NCBI GenBank assembly: GCA_958295665.1
Contig: OY282558.1
Span: 308,484,092 to 308,548,091 of the forward strand
Direction: 5' to 3'
DNA: 64,000 nt
From: Tipula vernalis
Taxonomy: Eukaryota; Arthropoda; Insecta; Diptera; Tipulidae
Translations under genes and position numbers: made by a program
Shown: positions 10,861-23,124 of the stretch, in pieces
How positions within the stretch are numbered: the stretch's first letter is position 1
How the letters are laid out: the number at the start of each line of letters is the position of its first letter
The notes under the pieces: generated by a model
What the model was told of the DNA's origin: nothing
Seen by the model: the letters and a program-made list of their open reading frames with translations, nothing else
Databases searched by the model: none

Positions 10861-13624
10861 TAAGCTTCCTGAAGAATATAATAACTTTTCTTCAAAATGA
10901 AATAATGAACTAAAACTTCCCGCGAATTTTCATTTTTTAGCAAAAAATTCGACATTTTCAGCGCAAAAATATCTATAATGTGAACACATTACAAACATTT
11001 GACAGATGAAGTTTTAGGGGCTGCTGTCATTGAAACAAAATCACGAACCTGGCAATACGCAAATATATATCAACACATCTGCATAATTAACCGGTAAACC
11101 TCGTAAATTTAGCGATCTCAATGGATATTATCTAAAAACCCCGATGTTTTCCCGAACGCCCGCAGAAGTTTAAAAAACCAACACATGTCCGGAGAAACCA
11201 GGACGCCTGGTCAATCATTTTTTCCTCTTCGTGACGAATTCTACATTAAATAGTAAAAATTCTAGATAATGGAAAATTTAAATGTTTGCACCCTTTTTTA
11301 GTGAAAAATGGTGAAAGAAAATTTCTTGATATAAAATATAAAATATGTAGATATAACATAAACAACAACTATTTAAGCACCAATAATCATCACGTACTAA
11401 TTATTTCCGCATTATTTAATTATAAAAAGGAATAACTATCCCTTTTGCCGTGGTTTTGTTAACCATTATTAAAATGGCCACTTCCATCTGAATCCATTTT
11501 GTTTTCTTTTGTTCATGAACGACAAGAAGAAAATAATCGTATATCGTTACGACGGAGGCTTAAGAAAGGTTCAGAACTGCCGTAGTTAACATCCTAGGGT
11601 TTTTTGTTTTGCCTTTTTCACAGAATCATAAAATAACAGTAAAAAAACTACAGTGATAAAACCTGTGCGATTTTATAAGTGTATGAACTACTTTTTGTTT
11701 GTTGTTAATTCTTGAGTGAGGATGTAAAATTATAACAAACTGACTACCAATTTTTAAGACCCGAATATGGCTCATTTTAACACTAAATATCTTAATAAAG
11801 CGTGGGGCACGAATTCTGCTAGGATAAGAATATTTGGTAAAGCTTACAAATTTTTATGATGGAAAGAAATTCGGATAAAGAACGATTTAAGGTTATGCAA
11901 TTTTATTTCGAATTAGGCTCTCCAATTTGACCACTTTGTTCTTAATGATAAATTAAACCAAAAAAACGGATGTATATGAACTACGAAAAACCTTCAATAG
12001 ATGCCTCAAATGCAATTACACTCCTTACGTGTAACTGTACTGCGTGCAGTATTAGCAGTACGCATTATCGGTCCAAACGTTTTTGCGGAAAACCTCCCAA
12101 TACCATTTCAAAATAAACCTTTATAAATAAACATACCGCAGTACCCAACCAGTAATGGCAGCGCTGCGTGGAAAGTTTGAAGAAAAAGTCTTATCCGAAA
12201 ACGGCTGATTGTTTGCTCTCAGGTTATCAGATTTTACTGAATCTGATTTTTATCTATGGGATATTGAAAGCAAGGGTCTACAAAACCAAGCCATGCACCA
12301 GGCCCGACTGAGGCCCGATATTGATGGCATACGGGCAACTTTAGTTACTAGTAATGACTATGACATTCTTAAACCTCATTTGATTTTTAATACAGTAACC
12401 AAAAACACAAAAAAAAAGGAATAAATTAAAATGAAAAAATCCCCCATTTTAATTAACCCTGATAAAAACCTTTGTGTGAAATTTGATCCATTTTAGATTT
12501 TAATGTCCTGTATTTTTTTTATTATTGAGCCTTTGAAAACCGGACTTATTGTTTTTCTTTATTAAGGCAGCTTAAAGCACTTATTTGAGAAAAAATATTT
12601 AGTAACTGACAAAGTGGCTGAAAAATTCATTTAAAATAAAGATAACAATGATGTCTGCGTTGTGGATCCAAGTTAAGTCCGTTTATTGATTGTGAATCAG
12701 AAAATGTATTTCATCTTCCCCCAATGGAAAAAGAAGAAAATAATACATATTCAGCGAGCAATACGGTAGCCATATCAGCATCCTTAATATCTCAGAAAGT
12801 GTCGCAAACAGAAAGCGTAAAAGAAATACCGGTAATGGATATACTCTATAAAGACAGGTAATTTAATTAAACGAAAAAATTTAAAGCCAATCTGCCAAGG
12901 ACAAGACAGCATTTACAGTAACAGACAGATCGCTTCAATCTTGAGCATATCTCATATGTTGAGCATATCTCAACATATCTAACCATACAAAAATATTATT
13001 TTATATCTCTACTTTGAAGCATTTTAATTATTGTTTCTCCTTCAGTTGGGAACCCTAGACTCTGATGACAAATTTTCAAATATTACAAAACTAAACTTTC
13101 AAATATTACAATATTAACAAAATTAACTTTGCATTTCTTCTATTAGGGTTTTAATTCACGAAATATATCGCAAATTATTTGCGATTGCAAGTCTTTGCAA
13201 AAATCTGTGATACAAAAACAAAAGGGAACTAAATGAGTTCTATCTATCGATACCTGTCTAACTTAACTATAATTCAGCAAACGTTAAGAATTTCAATTTC
13301 CAAATATCAACTATCCACCGGTCACCTTTTATAAAAAGAAACTGTGTAAATATTCCCATTTTTTATAAGAATACATTTCGTGTCAACATTTATCATTATT
13401 ACCGCGCTTACTTAATAAGATAAACATTTTAGATAAAGTTTAATTTAAAGTTAAATGCGCTTGATAAGCATTATACGAATAGTAAATTTTTATCATTTAG
13501 TTGTAAGATATTCGATTGGCTAAGTTGACTCCGAATTACATCGTTTAATATAATTTTAGTTCTTTCCGCGTGGCCTTCATTCAAATCTAAAACCAAATCC
13601 TATTCGAAAAAAAAACTTAAAAAA
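10861..13624. other. intergenic, only weak transposase debris
   Basis: AT-rich, mostly unassigned. At 12209-12421 (plus) a short frame contains FTESDFYLWD, which resembles the third-Asp block of mariner/IS630 transposases (SPDLTxxDFFLWG), followed by diverged sequence; this is only a hint. A short palindrome (TACTGC...GCAGTA) lies near 12035. The last few hundred bases may act as promoter for the candidate exon at 13625, but no motif is decisive. Confidence 0.5.
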
Positions 13625-13923
13625 ATGTTTAATTTAAATTCTATGGAAAAATCAACATTATATCAACGCCGAACATTGTCGAGAGATAATTTATTAGCTC
13701 GGCACGAACGTATTTATGACGCAATTCCCGAGAATAGTAAGTCTAGTTTGTCAGAAATGCCGTCACAAAACCATAATACCAATAGTGTAACAATAAAACA
13801 TAATCAGTTTGGTGTAAATAGTTCAACAGTTGGTGGGAATAGTGCTGTAGTGAATAATAATAAAATTAGGAATCGAGCAATGGAATCGTTAGATCAGAAA
13901 CATAAAAATGTTGAATTAATTGG
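13625..13923 (+). CDS. candidate first coding exon of the PINCH gene
   Basis: ATG in good context (AAAAAATG) opens a 103-codon frame rich in Asn and Ser, with a charged start (TLSRDNLLARHERIYDAIPE) and no recognised domain. A GTTAGT donor at 13924 would end the exon after two bases of a codon. The acceptor TTTAG just before 26172, upstream of the first LIM domain, supplies the missing base and keeps the frame open, giving a 440-codon message (stop included) with a ~100-residue extension before LIM1. This phase match is a roughly one-in-three event plus absence of stops, so it is suggestive only. The frame may instead belong to another gene or be chance. The intron would be 12.2 kb. Confidence 0.4.
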
Positions 13924-16187
13924 GTTAGTTATTTAAAAAAAATATTATTTGTTGTTGTTAGATAATGATATGATAAGTGCAAATACCTTTGTGCATAATA
14001 ACTTGGATTTACCGTAATATTTCGACGGGTACATCTATACTAATCATTTTTGTTTACGAGTGTATGTGAATGATTCATATAGCTATCAAGTATCGGTGTT
14101 TTTATTAAGTGCAATAGTTTTGGCCGGTTTAAAAAAAGTAGCGTCAGTAAAAACCATAAATGTGTATTTAATACATTCTTGATAAGAATTTTGTAAACAC
14201 AATTAGTACAGTAAAACTTCGATTCGTAACGAATACGTTTAGTAGATATCAACGTTCAAATCATGAATTGGATTTTATGTAGACCCTTATACCTACATAT
14301 ATATCCTTTAATTCAATTAATCGTGATTATTTTCTAGCTTATTTGAGCTTAGATTGCTGTTTATATAAGTATTAAATTAGTACATCCGTTTCCGGTTGCT
14401 AACATTGTGCATACATATCTTTATAATTTTTGTTGTGTATTTTATGATTAATTTGTTTACTTCTAAAAATTGCAAATGTAATACCTCTAGCACAAATTTC
14501 TAAATCATAGTATTTCCCCTAAGTAAATAGCCAGCTCTAAAACCTATCAATTAACAGTCTTTTCCAAATTGTAAATGACTGGCAATCAGTGAAACTTTAA
14601 GTAACAGTACAAAATATAGTTATGTAATCCAACTGCCAGCTTAAACTTGACAAATGACATATCAGATATCACTTTACAGAGCGAAAAGTTGCGCTGAAAC
14701 TGTTCATAAATGTTCATAAACTATACATTGAACATTCTCGTATATTAAGTATATTGCTTTGGTAATCAAACAAAAATGTGTATTTGTGAACATCCTCCGC
14801 AATTGCCAGTTAAGAATGAGATTTGAAGTAAGACCAAATCCAAAAATATGCGTATTGCTTTGGGAAATTTTATATCCAAACCTAAATTTAATCCATTTTT
14901 AACAATGGCAAGTTTATAAACGCTGTTTTATTACAAAATTAGGTTCAAGAATACTATCAAGATTTCAAGAATGTCAAAATGTCAAACAATTTGGTAAATC
15001 GAAAAATTTATGTTTGGTCAAAAGGGATAAAATGAAAAGCAATTATTTATAATACAAAATTAGTAATTTAAATTTTTGTTTTAATATTTATCAATTTTTT
15101 CCAATTTTGCGCTTTTCATATTAAATGAAAAAGGGACGTATTATTAATCGATCACCATTACTTAAGGAAAATGGGTTAGTTTTCATTGCCTAGGGGAAAA
15201 ATTGTTTATGGACTTGAATTTCTCGCTCACGTATTTATTAAACTTATAATTTATTTGTACAATTAAAAAATGGATTTTGGACAATTATTAAATGTACAGA
15301 AGGACTAAAGAGCTTGTTCGGCAAAAACACAAAAATTACTTTAAATATTATTGGACAAGGTGTTTTCAAAAAATTTACTGGCCGTCATGTCAAATCTTTC
15401 GTTAAATTCGGTAACATTTCTTATTGACTCGCTGGTCTGTAGCTAGAACCAAGGTTGCATATTACTTTTTTTCGACACCGATTTCTCTTTTACAGTAAAA
15501 ATCTCAGTTTTATTCTAAGAAGTAAAATAACTTTATGTAGGCTGCTTTCATGCAACTTTTGAGGTCTAATATTGTGTTACTATTGGCGGAAAACGAACGT
15601 TCCACTTTCCAAACTTACCTGTGTATTTCGGTCACTGTTACCAACAGAGTTGCATCACGAGAAAGGTTCGGATGCAGTAAACATATCTCTTGTATTTTTT
15701 TTTAAAATAGACGCACTTTCAGTTATTTCTAGAATTTGTCCCTTCTTGTGGTATAGTGCTTTTGATCCGCGAGGTTTTTTGTCGTTTATGAACATGCGTA
15801 ATTTGTTCGAATGACGAGAGAAATATAGAATTCTAATCATCCACCGCAATTATAAGTATATAAATGATCAATTGAAACTTACAAGGGATTATGATGAGTA
15901 AAACACAACCTCTAAATTTTTAATTAACTTAATACCAAAAAGTAATGCGGTTGTGGTTTAATTTTTTAAATTTATGGTAATAAAATAGTAAATTAAATAT
16001 TTATAAAAATATATTTCAGCTTTATTTTTGTAAATTAACATCAAATATGACGTAACTACTTGTACTCAAGAAAAATAGGTAGGGCAGTTATGAGAAGTTA
16101 ATTTAGCAATGACATGAATCATAAGTGCTTTTAAGTCGATTGGGAAGCTACAATTTGGCGTTTTCCGAAATAGATCTTGGATAACTT
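13924..16187. other. no gene seen; possible long PINCH intron
   Basis: AT-rich with scattered short open frames lacking homology. No element boundary could be defined. Confidence 0.5.
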
Positions 16188-16251
16188 TACAGTAAATTTC
16201 GTCCATTAAATTGCACTATAATGATCTAATTTAATGGTCGAAATTTACAGT
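16188..16251. repeat. inverted repeat, about 23-bp arms
   Basis: ACAGTAAATTTCGTCCATTA at 16189 is mirrored by the complementary arm ending in TTTACAGT at about 16251 with one mismatch, around a ~16-bp loop. It directly abuts the (AAT)n tail of the LINE to the right. Either a small MITE relic or a stem at the integration site. Confidence 0.6.
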
Positions 16252-16350
16252 ATTATTATTATTGATTGAAGGGCCATGTGGGCGATTAGCCACCTCGCAC
16301 CGCGACCTAAAAGATCTATTGTGCTGGACCGTAGTTAATTATCCGTCCAG

Positions 16351-16507
16351 TAGCCTTATTCTATAAAAAATAAGATAATGTTTACACGTGAAAAACAGTG
16401 AACGAAAAAAGAATCGAAAAACAATTTAATGTAATTTTAGTAAAAAATCAAAAAGTTTACCCGTTTTCACGTTTACACATTATCTTATTTTTTACAGAAT
16501 AAGGGTG
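16351..16507. mobile_element. 157-bp MITE in the LINE 3' region
   Basis: Near-perfect inverted repeats of about 42 bp begin CCTTATTCT (left 16354, right end complement at 16503). The paralogous fragment at 9818-10137 lacks this segment and reads straight through CCGTCCAGTCAATATTCAGG, giving the empty site. The duplicated target is CAG or CAGT (16348-16350/1 and 16508-16510/1). Superfamily is not assigned from 3-4 bp. Confidence 0.82.
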
Positions 16508-16515
16508 CAGTCAAT

Positions 16516-19273
16516 ATTCAGGCTCTTAATGAATCTGATAATACTACTGGCCGGTACAAGATACATATTATCCGGCCTCATTGTTCTTCTTCCTAGATGT
16601 TGCAGTATTTGCTGGAAAATGGCTGGGCAATGGCACAGAACATGACCTGTGAGGAAGCCAGTAAGCAGCCTCAACTCAGGTTTCCTAAGTTCAAGACACT
16701 CCTTAACCCTGACAGACGAAGATGATATAAATTTCTTCGCCTGTCGTAAACCTGGAATTCTGCGCCAGTAGGAGGACTTTTGAACATCCTCCCAGCGTTT
16801 TACCGCTGCTCTAAGGTGTCCCTTAGTGACGCCGCAGAAGGGTTCTGATCCAATAAATGGAGAGGCAGAACCCTCACGGGCGAGGCCATCAGCTGCCTCG
16901 TTTCCTTCGATTCCAGTATGACCTGGCACCCACATAAGTGTTACCTTATTTGAGCCTGTCAGATGTTTAATAACCTTCAGACAATCCCATACCAGCCTTG
17001 ACTCAACGGTACAAGACCTAAGAGCCTTTAAGGCCGATTGGCTGTCTGATACAATATAAATCTTTGCATCGTTTAGGCCTTTTGCTATGCCTATCCTAGC
17101 GCAAAGTTCTATAGCATGTACTTCTGCTTGAAAAACGGTAGCATTGGTATCCAAGGATTTCGAGAGGGTAATGCCACTCCCGTGTATTCCTATCCCCGCC
17201 CCATCTTCCGTTTTTGATCCATCTGTAAATCATACCATGGACCCTCGCTCAAAGGGTGGTCCACCTGCACTCCACACATCCCGGTCAGGTAACCTAACAC
17301 AGAATGATTTGCGGAAGTCCAGTTTAGCTGGCATACAGTCGGAAGGCATTCCTATGGTAGGGTCTGTCTGAAATTCCTTAAGGATTTCCAGATGACCCAC
17401 CATATTGCCTGGTTTGATATTTCCTTCCGCCTACATTTTCAAGGCCATAATTGCAGCATCCTTTTTAATATGCAGGTGTAACGGTGTCAGTCCAAGAAGT
17501 GACTCCATAGCCGCGGTTGGACATGATTTCATTGAGCCCGTAACACCGACGCAGGCTACACGCTGAACCTTATTCAATAAGGTTTGCGTTGCCTTCTGCT
17601 CAGCTTTAGGCCACCATACAACCGATGCGTCGGTGACCATAGGCCTAATGATTGTAAGAAACGACCAGTAGATCATTTTTGGTTGTAGTCCCCAAGTACG
17701 CCCATAGAGTCTCTGACAGGCCCAGAAAGTCTTGGTGGCTCTATTTTGAACTTTCAACAAATGTTGATTCCAGTTCAGTTTTTGATCTAGGATAACCCCT
17801 AGATATCTAACCTCGCTGGAAAAAGGCACAGTAGTACTGTTTAACGAGGGAGCTGTAAGAGCGCAAGCTTTTTCCTCCTCGTAAAAGGAACAATGACAGT
17901 TTTGTTTGGATTGACACTGAGTCCTTCCTGGTAACACCACTGCCATATTATATTGAGTGCATTTTGCATGCGATCAGAAATGACCTCATCAAACTTGCCT
18001 CTGATTATGATAGCCGCATCATCCGCGTAGCCCTGGACATCAAACCCATGGCTACTCAGAAGGACCAGTAGTCCGTCAATAACCAATGACCACAAAAGAG
18101 GAGATAGTACGCCTCCTTGGGGACAGCCCTTTACGGCCTTGATGGTTACTGACTCGCCACTTAGTCTGGCAGTAATCTTACGATGTTCCAGCATGGAACG
18201 GATCCACCTAATTGTAGAAAGCGGAACCCTTTTTCCCATTGCTGCCCTCTCTATAGATCCATAGGAGGTATTATCAAACGCCCCCTCAATGTCAACAAAG
18301 GCACAAAGGGCAATTTCTTTATATGCCACTGCTTTTTCAATTCTCGTGACTAGACCGCTAAGGCCCATCACCGTGGATTTACCAGTTTGATACGCAAACT
18401 GGTCCCGATGCAGCGGATTTTTTCCAAGGACTTCACTTCTTATTTGATAGTCCAGGATTTTTTCCATCGTCTTCAATAGAAACGATGTGAGGCTAATTGG
18501 CCGATATGCCCTGAGCTGGGTGTCTGGACGACCCCCCCCCCCCCCTTTGGTATAAAGACCACATTTACTTTCCTCCACAGTTTCGGAATATAGTTAAAAG
18601 CATAACTTGCCCGAAACATCTGGATCAAGCTGGGGAGTATTTCCTCAATACCTTTTTGAAGTAAAGCTGGAAAGATACCATCCCCTCCAGCGGATTTGAA
18701 AGGTTTGAAAGACCTAATAGCCCATCGCACTTTGCTGGGTGTGAAAATTTTCCCAGAGAGACTCCAGACTTGAGGGATCATGCGAGTCCTCTTGGGCTCC
18801 TAAAACTACTGAATCCGGAAAGTGGGTCTCTACAGTACCTCTAAGGTTTCCTTCCGGTTTTCAGTGAACCTCCCATCTTGCTTCTGGAGAAATCCTAAAC
18901 CATTTGAATGATCCCTGGAAAGGAGTTTCTGGAGACGAGCTGCAAAGGGCAATTCATTGATTCCCTGACAGAAATTCCTCCAGGTAGCCTTCTTGGATCT
19001 TCTTAGTTCGAGATTATATTCCGTCAAGGCCATCTTATACTCGCCCCATTCACCGGTGCGTTTAGCCTTGTTGAATAATCTTTTCGTCTTTTTCCTCAGT
19101 TTACCCAGCGTCCCGTTCCACCAAGGGACCATCTTTGTGGACTCTCTTCGCTTAACCGGGCAGCTGTTTTCGTAAGCCAAGTGTATAGAATTATGCAGCT
19201 GGTTTGAACAGATCTCCAAACCGTCCGTTGCATGATGCAGGTTTATCTGCAGGCAGGCGATGTATGCCTTCAT
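16516..19273 (-). pseudogene. LOA/I-like ORF2 relic (RT and RNase H)
   Basis: Begins at 19273 (IACLQINLHHATDG) like an endonuclease-RT ORF2, then jumps within about 30 residues to the spacer after the endonuclease (MVPWWNGTLGKLRKKTKRLF), so the endonuclease is deleted. RT blocks follow: AYRPISLTSF, FVDIEGAFDNT, GCPQGGVLSPLLW, GYADDAAIII and YLGVILDQKLNW. RNase H motifs come last: YIVSDSQSALKAL and WVPGHTGIEGNEAADGLA. Frames break at a 14-G tract (plus 18532-18545), near 17880, between 17431 and 17150, and elsewhere. It cannot produce a functional enzyme. Confidence 0.85.
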
Positions 19274-19860
19274 TTTTCCGAAGGCCCCTTCTGAAGGCCC
19301 TGCTCAGCCTTGCGTTATAGTTGACTTTAAAACCAACCTGCTTGAGGTTCTCAACTGAAGAGTGGTATATGGAGAAGCTGCAAAAGGCCGAAGAGCCTTT
19401 TGCCTCTCTCCTGACCACTCCCCAGTTGATCGCCTGCATGCCCTCGTTTTGGCTTTTGAAAAAACCAAAAAGCTTCTCCGTGGGCAATTCAGCACTATTT
19501 GGGAAGGTGCCGAACACAATCCTGACTCGAGGCAGGCTTTCCGCCTCGGCCACGATCACCTGTGCACCCTCCCATGGCTTGATATTTCCTTTTGCCTCCC
19601 TGAGCCACTGAACAGTGGCCCGGTCAGCACAGGTTAGTACCAGCCAACCAGGCCGAAGCTGACTGCCAAGGAACTTAGGTTTAAGCTCCTTGGCCTCTTG
19701 CTATAGCACCTTATCTAGGATGCCCTCCTGGACAGCCTTAAGCTGCTCTCCAGTGAGGACAACCTCAGGAAAACCAGAGGGCAAGATCCAAACGATCTCC
19801 GACTCCGCAGCCTGCCTGAAGGTAAGTCCAGACCGGACCGCAGAACCCGAGACCGTCGGG
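19191..19860 (-). pseudogene. LINE ORF1 relic
   Basis: Minus-strand frame contains PGWLVLTCADRATVQWLREA, PWEGAQVIVAEAESLPRVRI and SFSIYHSSVENLKQVGFKVN, the pattern of the ORF1 proteins that precede ORF2 in dipteran LOA/R1-like elements (DUF4780-like). A stop codon lies near 19710 and the N-terminus is missing. It overlaps the start of the ORF2 relic. Confidence 0.65.
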
Positions 19861-19969
19861 ACAGTTTTAATTCAAAACTGAACTTAATTTTCACAGCACA
19901 AGTTTCTTAAAAATAAATTAAGTTTACCGTTCGACTCCGGTTCGAGTTACTTTTTAAATATGTACTACA

Positions 19970-20099
19970 TGGGCTGAAATTTTTTTTTTGAAATATTTAC
20001 AATGTCGCCAACCTCACTCGAATTCACTTTACAATGACTCAATACAATATTATGGATTTTTTCAATCATTTCTATTGTTGCCACATCTTTTGGTTTCAT
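19970..20099 (-). pseudogene. mariner-like N-terminal HTH remnant (weak)
   Basis: A short frame reads ATIEMIEKIHNIVLSHCKVN then SSEVGDIVNISK, resembling the first helix-turn-helix of mariner transposases (ERVxxIVLxDRRLTVREIAxxxGIS). No catalytic region lies in phase nearby. Assignment is tentative. Confidence 0.4.
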
Positions 20100-20249
20100 A
20101 GAAAATGTAGAATACGTCAATTTTGTGGCTTGTGCTAGATCGACTTGAAAATGGGAATGGCGCCCAATAAAGTTTCCATTCTCCAAATTTAATAATAAGT
20201 GTATTTCCTTGACAAAGTTACAACAACAATTGCATTGGATATAAATCAC

Positions 20250-21498
20250 CTCATGATTTAAATTTTTCTCAACAAAATACCGCCGTTGATGATGCAGTAT
20301 ATTTGTTAAGTTGTTTTAAGGATAATGCGGCGATATGAATATTTCCTCAAGGAAATATTTTTGTCAAATTATCAGAGCGTATCTAAAAAAATAAATAAAT
20401 CTAAATAACGAGTTTAAAACATAAAAATTTTAAAATTTGACGTTTATATTCAATCCAAATTTTTTAACTGTTATTTCCGTTGGTACAAATGGTTGGTTGT
20501 GTCTTGTTTTTCTCGTCCATAAAAAGTCCATAGGCAAGAATGCAAGCAGTAATAAACGAAGCTTTCTTTACATAAAAACCAACATTAATGTCGTGTTGTA
20601 TTGACACAAAAAGCTCCTCTAGATAAAAAAATGAGCTGAGGTCATTTATTTATTTGCGCCTGGGATAAAGCATACATGGAGCTTTTCTATGTCACCTATT
20701 AAAGGTACAAAAATTAAAGGTATAATTAAAGGTATAATTAAAGGACAATATAAAATTATAAAATATCAATTAAACTTACAACTAATTACCATTTATCCTT
20801 AACAAAATAAAAAATTAAAAATTTAAATTTCGAGAAAGATTTTATTTACACTTCTAATCTCAATCGGAATCTTACTCCAAATTGTAAAAGTGGAAAACAA
20901 AGGAGTTTCGCCATTATGTTGCCATTTCGAGCAGAACCAATGTTAATTTTGTTGCTTAATTATAAAGAAACCCGGTTATTAATGATTTTATGTAGAAGAA
21001 ACAAACCTCTAAAATTAGGAAATTGAATTATTGAGTCACATTACATGAGTCACAACTCAAATAAAGGAATTCGCAATATATGTACATGAGGTATTGATAA
21101 CGATTTCGATAGCAAGATTCAAACATTTTTTGTTTTTGTGTCACATATGTTTTTGTGAATTCTCAATCCATACAAGATAGAATTATTTTAATACAGACCT
21201 TGACAATTTGTGATCACATGTGGACCTGCTATTTAAACATATTCCTAGGTTATTTACATGATTCTTAAATGAAATTTTTATATTCTATATTATTAAACGA
21301 GCAATAATTGCGGGTATGTATATATGTCCGCACGAAAAACTACTTCGAGACCGATTTCGTTGACGTAAAATGGCTATATGATGTCTTTTTGCATGAAAAT
21401 GCGATTGAGTCTGGTCTCAAGTCTGGGAAAACTCTGTAAAGCCTTGAAATCTGGAAAAATTATCCAAATTTTACAGCGCCATCTCTAAAATGGTCAAT
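20250..21498. other. no gene seen
   Basis: AT-rich sequence with a short tandem run of ATTAAAGGTA(t) at about 20710-20745. No protein or RNA homology was recognised. Confidence 0.55.
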
Positions 21499-21502
21499 TG
21501 TA

Positions 21503-21711
21503 TATCGCTCATTTGCTACCACAATGGCATAACTCAAAATCGGTCGTTTTTGACTTATTTATAGAGAAATATCGGCTTTTTAATATAGTTAAAACTGATA
21601 TAACGACACACCTAAAGCTATAAAGCTCACTACAAGACAAACGGAAATGTCTCTCAAATTATAACATTTGTTATTTTTAAATTGTGTCATTGTTGCAGCA
21701 AATGAGCGATA
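21503..21711. mobile_element. 209-bp MITE
   Basis: Inverted repeats TATCGCTCATTTGCT(a/g)C(c/a)ACAATG at 21503 and, complementary, ending at 21711. TGTA lies on both sides (21499-21502 and 21712-21715); reading the TIR two bases shorter gives TA duplications instead. No coding capacity. Confidence 0.7.
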
Positions 21712-22140
21712 TGTATTGTGTATTTTTTTTTATAGAAAAGAATGTTTGATGATTTTTTTAAATAGTATAGCTGCGTAGTTAGCAGCATACGGAGTTGGGA
21801 TGTATTTAATTTTTTTTTTATGATTTTTTTTTCATGGATGTCCATTTTTCAAAAATCACGACAAAAAAAAAAAAGAATTTAAATTAATGTTGGATGATCA
21901 GCATATTTTGTTTATTCGCGATTTTCTCGCATTTTCCGTGATTTTTCCGATATGATGTAAAAGGAAATTATTCTTAGAATATTTTTCTTCATCTGTATAC
22001 CAAATTACAGAAAGATCTGACAAATTTTATCTTTCTCTATGTTGATACGTCACATTGTGTAAATCTATCTACATATTATATAATTTAGTAGAATGCTCAA
22101 AACTTTTTATAAAACCAAGTAATTTTTCGGCAAATTCCCA

Positions 22141-22212
22141 TGCCGCAGTAGTCTAGGTGTTAGCGTTGTGGATTTTAAAATTTTAGATCGTAGTTCGAAC
22201 CTCGAAAATTAC
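22141..22212 (+). repeat. tRNA-like sequence, SINE head or tRNA pseudogene
   Basis: TAGTCTAGGTGTTAGCG at 22149 resembles a Pol III A box and D arm, and AGTTCGAACC at 22192 a B box, with tRNA-like spacing. The acceptor and T stems are not well paired, so this is not a functional tRNA. AT-rich sequence with T runs follows, as in a SINE body. Confidence 0.5.
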
Positions 22213-23124
22213 ATTCTTGAGATAAATTTTTTTTTAGTTTTTTTTTTCAAATTTATATGGCATGTATGATTGAATAATAATAAAAGATGAATGTAAAAGT
22301 TGTAAGCTACATTTAGGCTATTATAGTAAATTATTTGTGTTGCAAAGGCACAATTATGACATTTACGTTCACAAAAATCAAGAATTAACTACAAAAACTA
22401 CATTTACATTTAAGTTACGGTAAATGTATGTATATCAGTAAACGTAGGTATAATTTGGGAAACTACATATATATATGTATTTAGGTGAAGGATCATTAAT
22501 TCGAGCGAGAATCTTGAAAATTTATATGAAATCGATATTGAAATAATTTTCTGGAAATATTGGATTCAATTTTCAATTGTAGGATTTAATTATTCCAGTG
22601 ATTTTCTTGACCAAAAAATCACGAAAATGAGTAGAAATTAAATTCTAATGATGTAAATTGAGGCTGGGATTTTTTTTTTTTTCAAATTAGATTTAGAAGA
22701 AATTTTCAAGATTTTCGCTCGAATTAAGTTTGTAAAGTTTTCTCAAGTTATGTCTATACATTTACCGAAATAAGTACAATACATACATTTACAGTACCAT
22801 ATTATATATATTATTTTTGCAACAATAGATGCAAAGATTGATAATTTAAACGGTATTGTTTTTTTTTACCTTCAAAATATTCGGTATCATCGCTAATCGG
22901 AATATATTAGAATTGATTTTTACTGAATCCAGATAATTATCTTAATCGGGGATCAAATGATTCTTATACTGAGTTATTCATATACGACACATATATTGCA
23001 GTAAATATTTCGACCGCTTTTACCAATGGTTAGCTAGCCAATCACAATATTACATAGATATCAATAATTTTCACTCGCGTCGGTAATCAATGTATACGTA
23101 TATCGGTATAATTTGGGTGAACTA
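22213..23124. other. no gene seen
   Basis: AT-rich. Phrases such as GAGCGAGAATCTTGAAAATTT and its near-complement (22503 and about 22695) hint at an old inverted element. No coding signal. Confidence 0.5.

Larger units (their letters stand above)
16252..19890 (-). mobile_element. decayed LOA/I-like non-LTR retrotransposon with RNase H
   Basis: Reads right to left: ORF1 remnant (about 19860-19191), ORF2 remnant (19273 to about 16516), 3' UTR carrying a small MITE, and an (AAT)n 3' tail at about 16252-16265. It is truncated at the 5' end within ORF1. Most of the endonuclease region of ORF2 is deleted and several frameshifts are present. It belongs to the same clade as, but a different family from, the intact LINE at 60088-64000. 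It would lie within the inferred long PINCH intron. Confidence 0.85.

Noticed and set aside
19321..19637. Two overlapping plus-strand open frames of over 90 codons
   Set aside because: They lie antisense to the LINE ORF1 relic, which has clear family motifs; these are shadow frames.
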